Positions 46,431 to 57,775 of a DNA stretch of 64,000 nt are shown piece by piece. Below the pieces are notes generated by a model, which did no database searches, was not told where the DNA came from, and saw nothing but the letters and a program-made list of their open reading frames with translations. This DNA comes from Malania oleifera (taxonomy: Eukaryota > Streptophyta > Magnoliopsida > Santalales > Ximeniaceae), in NCBI RefSeq assembly GCF_029873635.1, contig NC_080420.1, forward strand, positions 33,626,231 through 33,690,230, given 5' to 3'. The position numbers and the translations under genes were made by a program. Every line of letters begins with the position of its first letter. Positions within the stretch are counted from its first letter, which is position 1.

Positions 46431-46873
46431 CACTCATTTGCTTTAATACACAATAGTATAGTAAATGGTTTGGAAAATATCATTTTAATTGAAAACAAGG
46501 GTTTCAAGCATCTTCTACCTTAAGTTTAGTACAAATAAATGAGTTTTAAGAAAAACGAAGACCGTACCCTAAAACCCTAGATTTCCCAAAATCAAAAAAC
46601 CTAAAAACCAGCAATTCCACCCGGTGAAAATTTCCAAATAAGTAGTCATGTCGTACGTAATATCATAATGTATAGTTCTATCGGTTTAGTTTTCGAAAAT
46701 AACTGATCTAAAAAAATCTCCTTACCTATTTCTTGAAAAACACCTGAGACACTTTTCTCGAGATTAAAAATCTAAGTCGCTAGACTTGTAGATATTTGCC
46801 TTGTAGATATTTGCTCCCTAATCCTCGTGGTAACCTTCGATCATTGAAACAGCCAAAGAATAGCGAAGGATTG

Positions 46874-46933
<60 letters not shown>

Positions 46934-47291
46934 CGAGAGAGAGAGAGAGAGAGATGTTGGGCGTGGGTTCTAGAGAGAGAAAGAGAGGAATTAAGTTTCT
47001 TAATAAAGAAGCAAAAAAAATATCCTATTTATAGACCCTTGACCCAGTCAAATTTGTCGACGAATTGGCGCCTTCGTCGACGAGCCACTCAAGGCCATTC
47101 GTCGACTAAGGAAGGACCTTGTTGACAAACCCTAAGTCTGATATTTTCTGGACGTTCTGGATCTCTTCGTCGACGAACCTCAGAGGGGCCTTTGTCGACG
47201 AGAACATAGTGTTCGTTGACAAAGCCTCCTAAAATCCTTTTTGTTTCCTTTCTTATTTAATTTCCTTATTTTTCTTGGTTCGGGTCTCTAC
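46431..47291 (-). mobile_element. Partial LTR of family B, minus strand
   Basis: It contains the same palindromic 'tcgtcgacgaa' repeats (47055-47220) as the solo LTR at 36670-38661, in reverse order, and ends 'gggtctctaca', the counterpart of that LTR's TGTAAAAACC start. A long (GA)n run lies at 46881-46955. It truncates the left end of the duplicated segment that begins at 47292. Left end not resolved. Confidence 0.6.
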
Positions 47292-48544
47292 ATTCGTCAC
47301 CATTAGTGTTTTTTATTAATTTTTTAAAAAAGATCCTTATTAAAAATTTAGAAAATTAATAGCTTGGTTAAATGTGTAGAATATTTTTCAAAAATTTTTC
47401 ATTTATAGATTTCAATGTAATTACTAAAAAGATAACTTGTTTACAATTTTTAAAAAATTATATAAATAAATTTTGATATCATTTATTTCGGAGTTTGGAT
47501 TTGAATTTATGTATTAGAAAAAACTTTACATATGGTCAATATAATTAAAATCCGAAATTTGAACTTCATTGTCCCATTCACAATGTAAGAGTTAGAAATC
47601 TATACAATAATTAAAAAATATTTTTGAAATTTTATACATAAATTTGAAAATTTTGAAATAAAAACTATTTTCGACAACTAAAAAATGAAAGAATTAAATT
47701 ATTTCCATAAGCATATAGTGTGAAAATTATTTATTGTTATTAATTATCTCATAAATGTTATAAAAATGTAAATATAGCTAGTTTATGTTTTTGTATGTTC
47801 CTGAAAAACTAAAATGAAAAACAATTTGGAATGGATCAAGAACTTCTAGACAATTTTTCTAGCTTGAATTTAGCTGGGAGAAGGTTGAATTCTTGTTTGT
47901 CCCGCCAAGATCATTCCAAGCTGGAGTTTCCATTAGGTATTACAACTAGTAGAAGAGTCATATGTTGACTCGAGCAAATGTAATGAAGTATGTGTTTATG
48001 AAGAAGAGTAATCCTAAGACTTCACCATATGATCAAACAAGAATGCACATGAAAGGTTGCAATGCCTCTACATTGAGGAATATGGCAATCCTAGTAAAGG
48101 ACCTTCTAAGATCAAGGTAGAGCCGGTAAGTGAATTGAGCAATGAAGAGGAAGATTTCCCTCCGGATACGGAGCTTCAACCTAGTGCTAGGGTGACTCTA
48201 ATGTAAAATCAAAAGTGGCATTAATGGTTCCACCAAAAAAGGGTGAAAGTTGTTGTCATGACCCAGTCATATCAAGGAGTACTCTAAAACTATCACTAAT
48301 ATAAGACTACTAGTGACGATCTTGTTAGGAGAAACAATAATACTAAAACTCGCTCTTTGTGTGAATCTGCAGGAAACTATAAAATAGAACAATATACATA
48401 CGAAAAATATATATCCAAACACTACAAGCACAAGACACACGATTTTTATGTGGAAAACTTTCTCGATGTGAGAAGGAAAAGCCACGGGACCGTATTCCAC
48501 TCAAACAATTCCACTATCAATAATTATGGGAATACATAAGTTTG

Positions 48545-49128
48545 TTCATGGGCTAAAAATAATAATAAAGAATGCTCAGAATCCAATCTCCACCATTCAC
48601 AATAAAGATTCATGTGTTATGGACATTCCTAACAATTTTCAACTTAATCGGACCACGAATGCTTATTGATCGGAGCAGTTGGTCAATACTGGACAACTTT
48701 CATTCTCTATGGCTGCTTAAAAATCGAGGCTATTGTGCATGGGCTAAAAACCAACACCGAATACTCAGAACCCCATCTTCACCATTAACAATGAATTTTC
48801 ACGTGTCATGAACATCCTTATAAAGTTTTAGCTTAATCAGACCACGAATGGTTGTTGATCGAAGTAGTTGATTAAGATTGGACAACTTTCTTTCTCTATG
48901 GAGGTGGAAAAAATCAAGGCCAGTGTTTATGGGATGAAAACCGACACCAAATGCTTAGAATCCCATATCCACCGTTCACAATGAAGCTTCATGTGTCATG
49001 AACATCCCTATAAGTTTTTAGCTCAATCAGACCACGAATGGTTGCTGATTGGAGCAGTTGATTAAGACTAGACAACTTTCTTTCTCTATGGCGACGAAAA
49101 AAATTGAGGCTACTATTTATGGGCTGAA
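48545..49128. repeat. About 190-bp tandem repeat, copy A
   Basis: Three units with starts near 48548, 48739 and 48929 (the fourth is split by the LTR at 49129 and resumes at 51983). Each unit carries 'catgggctgaaaacc', 'cacaatgaa', 'accacgaatg' and 'gacaactttc'. Confidence 0.85.
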
Positions 49129-50936
49129 TGTAATAACCCTAAAAAGGGATATAGAAGGTTAGTGGAGTGATTTTCAAAAAAAATAAAAATAAATAAAAAG
49201 TAAAAAAAATAATAATAAAAAAATAAATAAAAAATTAATAAATTAATCGAATTTATAAAAAAAGAAAAAAATAATAAAAAATAAAAAATAAATAAATTTA
49301 ATTTATAAAAAATAATAATAATTAAAATTTATTTTATTTTTATTAATAAAATATATTATTATTAATATTAATTAAATATTATTATTATTATTATATTAAT
49401 ATATATATAAATCTAACATCTTGAAACTTCAAAAAAGATTCAGGATCCGTCTGTGGCTCAGGAACAGCTCTCTCCCCTTCAGTTTTTTTTTTTTATCTCT
49501 CTCTCTCTGAATTCTCTCACTCTTCTCTCGTTCTCTCTCCCTCTTTGCTTAGTTACGTAGTGGATTCTCGCCCGATCGAAAATCAGAAGATACTGTTGAA
49601 CTCTATTCTCCGCTACCGTCATTTCTACTGGAGCAGATCGGTGGTAGGAGCGGCGTAGACGTATCTCCTAGGGTAAGCCAATTTCCTATTTTTCTTTAAT
49701 TTCTTGCAAATTATAAGCCTAATTAATGAACGGATACCACCATGAGAATCTAGGGATGATTCTCTACAAGTCTAGCAAGACGAAATTCTCGTGGGATCGT
49801 CGTGGGCAAAACCCCAAATTTGGGGTACGAGGGTTATTAAAGGGCTTATTTTTAATTAATTAGAATTAATTTGGAAATACTAAAATGTTGAGCATCTGGA
49901 GTTGAAGTAGAATTTTCAAAATTTAGGACTCGGGTGAGCGCCGCGGGTGTAATTTTGGAACTCATAGGCAAAATTGAGAAAATTAAGTGGGGGTATTATA
50001 TATTAGTTTAAATGTTAATTTGAGGTAGATGGAGCCGAGGGAAGGTTAGATGGGTATTATTTTGGGGAAATAGGTGAATTAATCTAGAAAAAAATGTAAA
50101 TTACAGGATTTGAATTTTGGGCGCCAAGGGCATAGGATTTGGGTCCTAACGAGACTCTCAATAAGTCAGGAAAGTGGAATAAATTATAGCAGTATTTTTA
50201 GAATTACCGTTTGAATTAATATATGAAAATGAGCATATTGTATTTTGCCTAAGAATTATTATGATATAAATATCAGATAAATTGAGTGGCATTTGAGTAA
50301 TATTAATTTGTGACGTTTTGGAGTCTGAAATTGATATATTATGAATATTAGATGAAAACTGTGTGGCACATGATATGTGTTGAAAAATGTGAAATATAAC
50401 AATGGGTATTTTCTGAGAAAATATTGAAATGAGAGTGATTGATGTGATATTTATACGTGAGTAGAAATTATTTGCATGAAAAATGAGTATTTTGGAAAAT
50501 GTGGAAATATGTGAAATATGATATATATTATTATGAGATGATGAAATATGCACAGAAAATGATGAGAATATTTATATTAATTTGAATTGAGATATACTGA
50601 AATATGGTTGATGATATACCAATACCGCACAATAATTGCGGGTGGGTAGTGTTCCTTTCCTACTGATGTCGTTGGGGAGGTATGCTTAGTATGGAGATTG
50701 TGTGTGTGTGTGTGAAGTTCATACTGATGCCGTTGGGGAGGTATGTTCAGTATAGAGACTGTGTGTGTGTGAAGTTCCTACTGATGTTGTTGGGGAGATA
50801 TGCTTAGTATGGAGACTATGTGTGTGTGTATGTGAAACTCCTACTGATGCCGTTGGGGAGGTATGCTCAATATGGAGACTGTGTGTGTGTGCGAAGTTCC
50901 TATTGATGTCGTTGGGGAGGTATGCTCAGTATGGAG

Positions 50937-50976
<40 letters not shown>

Positions 50977-51977
50977 GTTCCTATTGATGTTGTTGGGGAG
51001 GTATGCTCAATATGAAAATTGTGTGGTGAAGTTCCTACTGATGCAGTTGGGGAGGTATGCTCAGTATGGAAATCGTGAATGTGTTAAGAATTGAAATTAT
51101 ATGATTTAATGTATTATACAAAGTACATAAATGTGAATTTATGTATACATAGATATGTAATGAGTTAAAATGGGAAATGATTATGGAAATGAAAGAGTGT
51201 GTGTTTTATAAAATAAATAATTGAGGCGAAGTGAAACTTTCCGCCTGAGGGCTTACTGAGTAAGGTAAGTGCCCTCATGGGTATCAGATGTGGCCATTCT
51301 TAGCTGCATAACGTGTTAGGGCAGAAGGAAGCTACCTGTATGGGAGGACAATCTTCCCTATTCTCAGGAATTTCGTAGATAATTATATGTGTTGGAAATG
51401 AATAAACTTGAGAAATGATTTTAAAGCTTATAAAAGCTTGTGTTGTATATCTATATGATCATATGAATGTGAATATCAGTGTATTTTCTCAGATGAAATG
51501 TTGTTTTGAAAAATAAAACATGTTATAACTAAACTCATATGGCCACACACTATAAATAATTTATTCCTTCTTACTGAGATGTGTCTCACCCAAATTATCT
51601 AAATTTTTTAGGGAATAGAGATAAGCCAGGCGATAGAGCTCCGAGACCTTAGAGAGCTGGACCCTGATACGCAGAGTGAGTTTTGGACTAGGGGAGGTGT
51701 AATTCCCCTAGAGTTGAGTTGTTTTTGAGTATGGGATGGTAGTGTGTATATTTGTATATATGTTGATACTCTGGGTATTGTATTCTGGTTATTAAGTATG
51801 TATTAACTTCCGTTGTTAGGTTATATAAATAAAATAACTTTTTACCTGGTACCCAATGCGGGTCGGTCGTATGAATGATAGTAGGATTGTTGACGTGGCC
51901 GATCTATGGATGTTTTCGATGATGTTTAAATTATTTATTATTGTTGAAAAAAATTGTATGAAAATCGGGGTGTCACA
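49129..51977 (+). mobile_element. Solo LTR with target duplication ctgaa, containing a minisatellite
   Basis: Starts TGTAATAACCC and ends GGGGTGTCACA, flanked by the perfect duplication ctgaa (49124-49128 and 51978-51982). It is absent from copy B of the duplicated segment, so the empty site is seen there. It has the 'cttactgagatgtgtctcacc' motif also present in the family B LTR. A 5'-like splice site and pyrimidine-rich leader at 49490-49680 are typical of gypsy LTRs. Orientation is by similarity. Confidence 0.88.
50650..51090. repeat. Minisatellite of seven units inside the solo LTR
   Basis: Seven units of 54-81 bp, each with 'gttggggaggtatgct' and a variable (GT)n run. The core motif starts near 50671, 50732, 50789, 50852, 50911, 50992 and 51046. 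Unit length varies mainly through the GT run. The open frame across it is a by-product of the repeat. Confidence 0.85.
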
Positions 51978-51982
51978 CTGAA

Positions 51983-52620
51983 AACCGACACCGAATGCTC
52001 AAAATCAAATCTCCACCATTCACAATGAGGGAAACCCAACCCAACATGTCTTTCTCTTTAAGCATTCTACTTAAGGTCATGCTCTTCTTATTGTATTTTA
52101 TCTTCAACTCATCAAGATTCTCATTTGTGGTGTACGCACACTAGCTAGGTTAGCCACAACATTATTTATATCCTATTTTACTTCCTAGACAATATCCTAT
52201 TCTTATCTGTCCACTTCTACGAAAATAGTGTTATAATGGTCCATCTGAATTGTAATAATCTTCACTAGCAAACCATCGCGGGAAACCAGAGCTAATACAA
52301 GTAAGGTCTCGAATTACCTCTTTACCTTTTTTGAAATCATCGGAATGCACAAAAATCATTTTTGAAAAACATCCCCACTTATTTTTAAAAATATTTTCTA
52401 AAAATTTTTCAAATACCTTTCTAAAATTTTTTGCGATTTTTTAAATATTTTTATTTATCTTTTTTTAGTATTTTATTTTCTATTTTTAAGTCAAAATAAC
52501 TCAAAATATTTTTATTGGCTTCAGAAATATTTTCTCCAGTCTTTCTATTTTTTTTAAAATTTCAACTACTTTTCTCCATCGACAATGGAAAAAAAATTTA
52601 AAGTATTAAGTAAAATAAAA
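51983..52620. other. Copy A stretch, no recognised gene
   Basis: Shared with 58936-59600. It includes the last part of a 190-bp unit and about 300 bases of coding-like density (52020-52330) in which I could not recognise a protein, then AT-rich sequence. Confidence 0.4.
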
Positions 52621-52920
52621 ATAATTTAGTTAACAATATTAGTGATGGTTTGGAAAATTCGTCACTAATAGTTTAGTAGTAGTGACAATTTTATAAACCA
52701 TCAGTAATAATTTTCTTTGTTTAAAAAATATTAAAGTACTTTATTTAAGTATATTAGTGACGAATCCTGGGAATCGTCACTACTAGTCTATTAGTTGTGA
52801 CGATTTATGAAAACCGTCACTAATAGTATTTTGATTTAAAAAATATAAAAATAATTTAGTTAAGAATATCAGTGACGGCTTAGAATATTCGTCACTAATA
52901 CTCTAACCTATTAAATTCGC
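52620..52920. repeat. Palindromic 'attagtgacg…cgtcactaat' repeat array, copy A
   Basis: Several imperfect hairpins of the form attagtgacggtt…aattcgtcactaata separated by AT-rich spacers. The same repeat family is found at 56574-57120 and 59600-59960. Such arrays resemble the subterminal repeats of CACTA transposons, but I could not find CACTA termini. Confidence 0.7.
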
Positions 52921-53005
52921 CTTCTCCACGTGATTTCCCAATCTACCTCAATTTTTCCTTTCCCTCCCTTCTTTCCTAATTTCTTTTTTCCCCCAATCTC
53001 CCAGG

Positions 53006-53299
53006 TTGAACCCCACTCCAGCCATTCCTACCGCTGCTGTCGCCGCCGCTGTTGCTTCCTGTTGCTCACCTGAGGTCATTTTGTCAGCTTTTTCTTCTTC
53101 TTCTTCTAAATTTTTTCAGGAGTTCAAACAGGCTGCCTCAACCACTCCCCTCAGCTCCCTTTTGTCCTTAGAGGCTCCTTCAAAGTTGTTAACGATCCAC
53201 CAAGCTTTGCCGCTGGAAACCCAGGTCGTATTTTGTGCTTTTAACACAAAAGTCGGAGTTTTGTCATGTTCGAGTATGAAACTTCAAAGAAGAGCATAA
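53006..53299 (+). pseudogene. Unassigned coding-like leader upstream of the PFP-like fragment
   Basis: A 97-residue open frame rich in Ala/Ser, with 'EFKQAASTTPLSSL' and 'FCAFNTKVGVLS'. Copy B (60060-60410) keeps the similarity but not the frame. It could be a captured 5' exon or 5' UTR sequence. I do not recognise a family. Confidence 0.3.
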
Positions 53300-53467
53300 A
53301 AATTTGTAATATTTTTCTTGAACGAAAAATGGAGGAATATTTGTGATGAATTAGTTAGGTCTTCTAACGAGTGAGAACATTGCAGATGAGATTGTGAAGC
53401 TGTTTCAGAATCTGTTCGGACAACCATCGACAATGGTGGTGGCGGAAGATGGTGAATCGAGTCAGAG

Positions 53468-55047
53468 TGTGATACCCAGTGGAAGAGAGACTTAAAAATG
53501 ATTAGATGTTATTATCCATATCAATAAGGTGCACCTTTATTTTGGGGAGCCTTCCCATAAGAACTCCATGGTTAAGCGTGCTTGACTTGCAGTAATCTTG
53601 TGATGGGTGACCTTCTGGGAAGTTTTGTAGGAAGTGTGTGAGTGAGGACAAAATATACTGAAAATGACACGTGTTGGTCTATGGGACCAGTCATTAGTCT
53701 GATAAGTGTTGTCTGCTCCAGTGGAGGAGGAGAGACGCAGTGCTCCCTGCCAGACCTATGTTGGGGCGTTATAAAATGATATCAGAGAAATTTCCCAACT
53801 GAAAGTGTGATGAGATCACATCGCATGGGTTTGGAAATGTGGGTTCACAACAAGAATGTTGTGTTCTATAAGTGGGGGAGAATGTGATACCTCGTGGAAG
53901 AAAGGCTTAAAAAGAATTAGATGTTATTACCCATATCAACAAGGTGCACCTTTCTTTTCAGGAGTCTTCTCATAAGAACTCCACGGTTAAGCGTGCTTGA
54001 CTTGAAATAATCTTGGGAAGTGTGATGAGATTCACATCACCTGGGTTTGGAAATGTGGGTTCGCAATGAGGACGATGCGTTCTGTAAGTGGGGGAGAATG
54101 TGATACCACGTGGAAGAAAAACTTAAAAAGGATTAGATGTTACTACCCATATCAACAAAGTACACCTTTCTTTTCAGGAGTCTTCCCATAAGAACTCCAT
54201 GTTTAAGCATGCTTGACTTGGAGTAATCTTGAGATGGGTGACCTTCTGGGAAATTTTGCAGGAAGTGTGTGAGTGAGGACAAAATACACTGAAAATGACA
54301 CGTGTTGGCCTATGGGACCAGTTATTAGTTTGATAAGTGTTGTCTAGTCCAGTGGAGGAGGAGAGACGTAGTGCTCCCTGCCAGACTTAGGTTGGGGCGT
54401 TATAAAATGGTATCAGAGAAATTTCCCAATCGGAAGTGTGATGAGATCACATCGCATGGGTTTGGAAATATGGGTTCGCAACAAGAATGTTGCGTTCTAT
54501 AAGTGGGGGAGAATGTGATACCTCGTGGAAGAAAGGCTTAAAAAGGATTAGATGTTATTACCCATATCAACAAGGTGCACCTTTCTTTTTAGGAGTCTTC
54601 TCATAAGAACTCCACGGTTAAGCGTGCTTGACTTGAAATAATCTTGGGAAGTGTGATGAGATTCACATCACCTGGGTTTGGAAATGTGGGTTTGCAATGA
54701 GGACGATGTGTTCTGTACGTGGGGGAGAATGTGATACCCCATGGAAGAAAGACTTAAAAAGGATTAGATGTTACTACCCATATCAACAAGGTGCACCTTT
54801 CTTTTCGGGAGTCTTCCTATAAGAACTCCATGTTCAAGCATGCTTGACTTGAAGTAATCTTGAGATGGGTGACCTTTTAGGAAGTTTTTTCAGGAAGTGT
54901 GTGAGTGAGGGCAAAACACACTGAAAATGACACATGTTGGTCTATAGTGCTAGTCATTAGTCCGATAAGGCGCCCTCCCTATTGTCTAGTCCAAGTGGAG
55001 GAGGAGAGACGCAGTGCTCCCTGGTAGACCCAGGTTGGGGCGTTACT
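53468..55047 (+). mobile_element. Cassandra-type TRIM array (five LTRs, 631-bp period), target duplication cagag
   Basis: LTRs start TGTGATACC at 53468, 53883, 54099, 54514 and 54730. Full LTRs (about 306-318 bp) end …GGGGCGTTATA and are followed by the primer-binding site TG(G/A)TATCAGAG (53777-53787, 54408-54418). Polypurine tracts (AAGTGGGGGAGAA) precede the next LTR. The second and fourth LTRs share one identical deletion joining the 5S-like part to the internal region, so the pattern is a dimer repeated with period exactly 631 (53468, 54099, 54730). The whole is flanked by cagag (53463-53467, 55048-55052). No protein is encoded, as expected of TRIMs. Confidence 0.9.
53551..53622 (+). other. 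5S-rRNA-like sequence in the Cassandra LTR
   Basis: 'cataagaactcc.tggttaagcgtgcttg…tgatgggtgaccttctgggaag' matches the 3' two thirds of plant 5S rRNA, including box A (GTTAAGCGTGC) and box C (GATGGGTGACC…TGGGAAG). This is the known mark of Cassandra elements. Similar copies lie in the LTRs at 54099 and 54730 and in copy B at 60609; the truncated LTRs have only the box A half. Not a true 5S gene. Confidence 0.88.
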
Positions 55048-55113
55048 CAGAGTTTAAAGATTGGTGTGGTTCTGTTAGGAGGAGAGGCTCCTTGTGGGCA
55101 CAATGTGATTTCT

Positions 55114-55832
55114 ACAGATGTTACTTGATGTTGTTTCTGTGTTCAACATAGTTTCATCTCTCTCTATCTCTCACAAGGAGCAGTGAGTTAAATTAAATCA
55201 TGATGGAATAGAGGTTTGTATGTATTGTTTTGTGTCTCTCATTGTTTGTTGGCTCACAATTAAAGTTTTACCATTTTCAATGGTTTTGGGACGTAACAAC
55301 AAGATATTATAAATTCATAATTATGAGCTTGCTATTTTTATTTTACTCTTCCCATTTTTTTCTAGGTCTAACTTTACCATGATTATATTTGTCTTCTTGT
55401 TTCTTTTGGAAGTACTTTTAGTGGCTTTGGGACATTATATAACAACAAAATAGTATAAATTCATAATCATGAGCTAGCTCAATCTTTTTTTTTTTTCCTT
55501 TGGGGGGAGGAGGGATTTGCATTTTTCAAATTCTAGACACTTTGTAATGCAGAAGCAATTACTCAAAATACACCACAATTGCACTTGGGCTCCTCAACCT
55601 CTCTAGGACTACTTGTCTTACAAACAAGAAGGATCTCATGAACTCAAGTTGTTTAGAGTGGATATGGAGACATGCAAAATAGTATAATTAGGTTTCTAAG
55701 GAAACATGAGTAGGGTGTAACCATGTTAGATTATCTCCATGATATTTGAATATAAATTATAATCCAAAATCAACTGTATAGAATCTTTGTAAATTTTTGA
55801 ATTGCAAAATAGTGTAACCAATCTTCCATGGA
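55114..55832. other. Tail of duplicated segment copy A, no gene
   Basis: Closely matches 62724-63450. It could be intron sequence of the captured PFP-like gene, since it follows the exon-like block. No open frame. Confidence 0.45.
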
Positions 55833-56573
55833 AGCATGAGTAGATTGGATATGGAAAGCTTGATATGAAGAGATACCTAGTTAACTCATGAAGTTCAAAT
55901 TTCCTGCAAAATAAATTACCCACAAGCAAGATATTTAATCCAAATTTGAATCACAAAGTCATTTATGTTTGATATTCAAGTTTCCACATCAAATAGGATG
56001 GCTCAGAGTAGATTGTGCTGAGTTATTTAGGCCGCTATAACTGCTTCAAAACATCCATTTCAACCTCAATGGAATCAAATGAGATGCCTTGTGAAAGAAG
56101 CGAGATGAATCATCCAACATATAGGGTTAATACATTTTCTATAAATTTTAAGCAACTTAAACTTTTAAGTGTCATAGACCTATTGTGGTCTCGACCTTCC
56201 TCGACTGTCCCCCAAGGCCTTAATAAGAAGGACAGACCTAGTAGCTAGTAGGTTAGTCACATAGTCAAGCCTCGACTATCCCCCAAGTTCTCTAGTTTGA
56301 GTTATCTCACCAGAAAAATAAATCTCTCTTAGGAGAAAGTCTTAGAAGTTGATCGTAAAATATTCATCTTACATATATTTAGATGTTTTCTGTTCAAACT
56401 TTGTAAAAGACAAAAGAATATTAGAATGGGAGATGAACTATTCTTCATTATGCACTTAAGGCTCAATAAACCTCTCAATAAATGACTTAAAAGTAAATAA
56501 AAAATAGAAGAACACACTATAATTAAGCAAAAAACTAGTTTGCTAGTTTGATTTGTTCAATATATATATATAA
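55833..56573. other. Spacer between the duplicated copies
   Basis: Not shared with copy B's right flank. It contains two 'cctcgact.tcccccaag' elements about 70 bp apart (56190-56290). No gene seen. Confidence 0.4.
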
Positions 56574-57120
56574 AATTTGTTTACAATATTAGTAACAGTT
56601 TCGAAAATTTGTCACTAATAATATGGTATTAGTGACGGTTTATGGTTTCGACACTATTAGTGTTTTTATTTAAAAAAATATAAAAAAACTTTAATTAACA
56701 ATATTAGTGATGATTTGGAAAATTCGTCACTAATAATGGGATATTAGTGATGATTTAGAGATTCGTCACTATTAGTGTTTTTATTTAAAAATATAAAAAT
56801 AATTTAGTTAATAATATTAGTGATGGTTTGAAAAATTTGTCACTAATAATGGGGTATTAGTGACGGTTTAGAGGATTCGTCACTAATAGTGCTTTTATTT
56901 AAAAAAATATAAAAATAATTTAGTTGACAATATTAGTGACGGTTTGGAAAATTCGTCACTAATAATAGGGTATTAGTGACGATTTAGAGATTCGTCACTA
57001 TTAATGTTTTTATTTTAAAAATATAAAAATAATTTACTTAACAATATTAGTGATGATTCGTAAAATTCGTCACTATAATATGGTATTAGTGATGGTTTAG
57101 GGATTCATCACCATTAGTGT
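56574..57120. repeat. Palindromic repeat array, about 113-bp units, five copies
   Basis: Units start near 56697, 56809, 56923 and 57036, with an earlier one near 56580. Each has two imperfect hairpins: attagtgatggtt…aattcgtcactaata, then ggtattagtgacggttta…gattcgtcactaatagtg. This is the left part of the copy B segment and is missing from copy A, where an LTR cuts in at 47291. Confidence 0.8.
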
Positions 57121-57775
57121 TTTTTATTAATTTTCTTAAAAGATTCTTATTAAAAATTTAGAAAATCAATAGCTTGGTTAAATGTGTAGAATATTTTTTT
57201 AAAATTTTTTATTTATAGATTTCAATGTAATTACTAAAAAAATAACTTGTTTTCAAATTATTAAAAATGATATAAAATAAATTTTGAAATCATTTATTTT
57301 GGAGTTTGGATTTGAATTTATGTATTAGAAAAAACTTTATATATGGTCAATATAATTAAAATCCGAAATATGAACTTCATTGTCCCATTCACAATGTAAG
57401 AGTTAGAAATCTATAAAATAATTTAAAAATATTTTCTAAATTTTATATATAAATTTGAAAATTGTGAAAAAAAAAACTATTTTCAATAACTAAAAAAATG
57501 AAAGAATAAAATTATTTCCATAAGCATGTAGTGTGAAAATTATTTATTGTTATTTATTTATCTCATAAATGTTATAAAAATGCAAAAATAGCTAGTTTAT
57601 GTTTTTGTATGTTCTTGAAAAACTAAAATGAAAAAATATTCAAAATGAATCAAGAACTTTCGGACAATTTTTCTAACTTAAATTTAGCTGGGAGAAGGTT
57701 GAATTTTTGTTTGTCCCGCCAAGATCATTCCAAACTGGAGTTTCCATTAGGTACTACAACTAGTGGAAGAGTCAT

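Larger units (their letters stand above)
53373..55113 (+). pseudogene. PFP beta-subunit-like gene fragment, copy A, split by Cassandra
   Basis: Pyrophosphate--fructose 6-phosphate 1-phosphotransferase (PFP) catalyses the reversible first committed step of glycolysis with PPi. Frame 53373-53467 encodes 'DEIVKLFQNLFGQPS'. If the Cassandra array and one 5-bp duplication are skipped, it continues in phase at 55053-55113 with 'LKIGVVLLGGEAPCGHN'. This matches the plant PFP beta block 'DEIAKLFPNLFGQPS…LKIGVVLSGGQAPGGHN' that forms part of the phosphate-binding site. Only some 50 codons are present, and the sequence after VIS runs into a stop. A pseudo-exon is most likely. Confidence 0.75.
47292..55832 (+). 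repeat. Duplicated segment, copy A
   Basis: It matches 57105-63450 in the same orientation over its whole length, apart from a solo LTR (49129-51977) and extra Cassandra units. Shared landmarks in order: 'attagtgttttttattaat', 'gggagaaggttgaat', 'tgtcatgacccagtca', roughly 190-bp tandem repeats, 'gagggaaacccaaccc', palindromic repeats, the phosphofructokinase-like fragment, the Cassandra insertion, and a tail ending 'ccatggaagc'. After removing later insertions it is about 4.4 kb. The left end is cut by the LTR at 47291. By eye the copies are roughly 90-95% alike. Confidence 0.88.

Noticed and set aside
46796-47125. 109-codon Glu/Arg-rich open frame
   Set aside because: Produced by the long (GA)n microsatellite at 46881-46955 in a partial LTR.
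48545-49128. CRISPR-like array, because of regularly spaced repeats
   Set aside because: Whole 190-bp units are repeated with no short repeat/unique spacer structure, and the DNA is a plant nuclear repeat.
50765-51094. 109-codon repetitive protein
   Set aside because: Translation of a minisatellite with GT runs inside a solo LTR; no independent support.
53551-53622. 5S rRNA gene
   Set aside because: Only the 3' two thirds of 5S is matched, with substitutions, and it sits inside an LTR with primer-binding site and polypurine tract. It is a Cassandra feature, not a gene.
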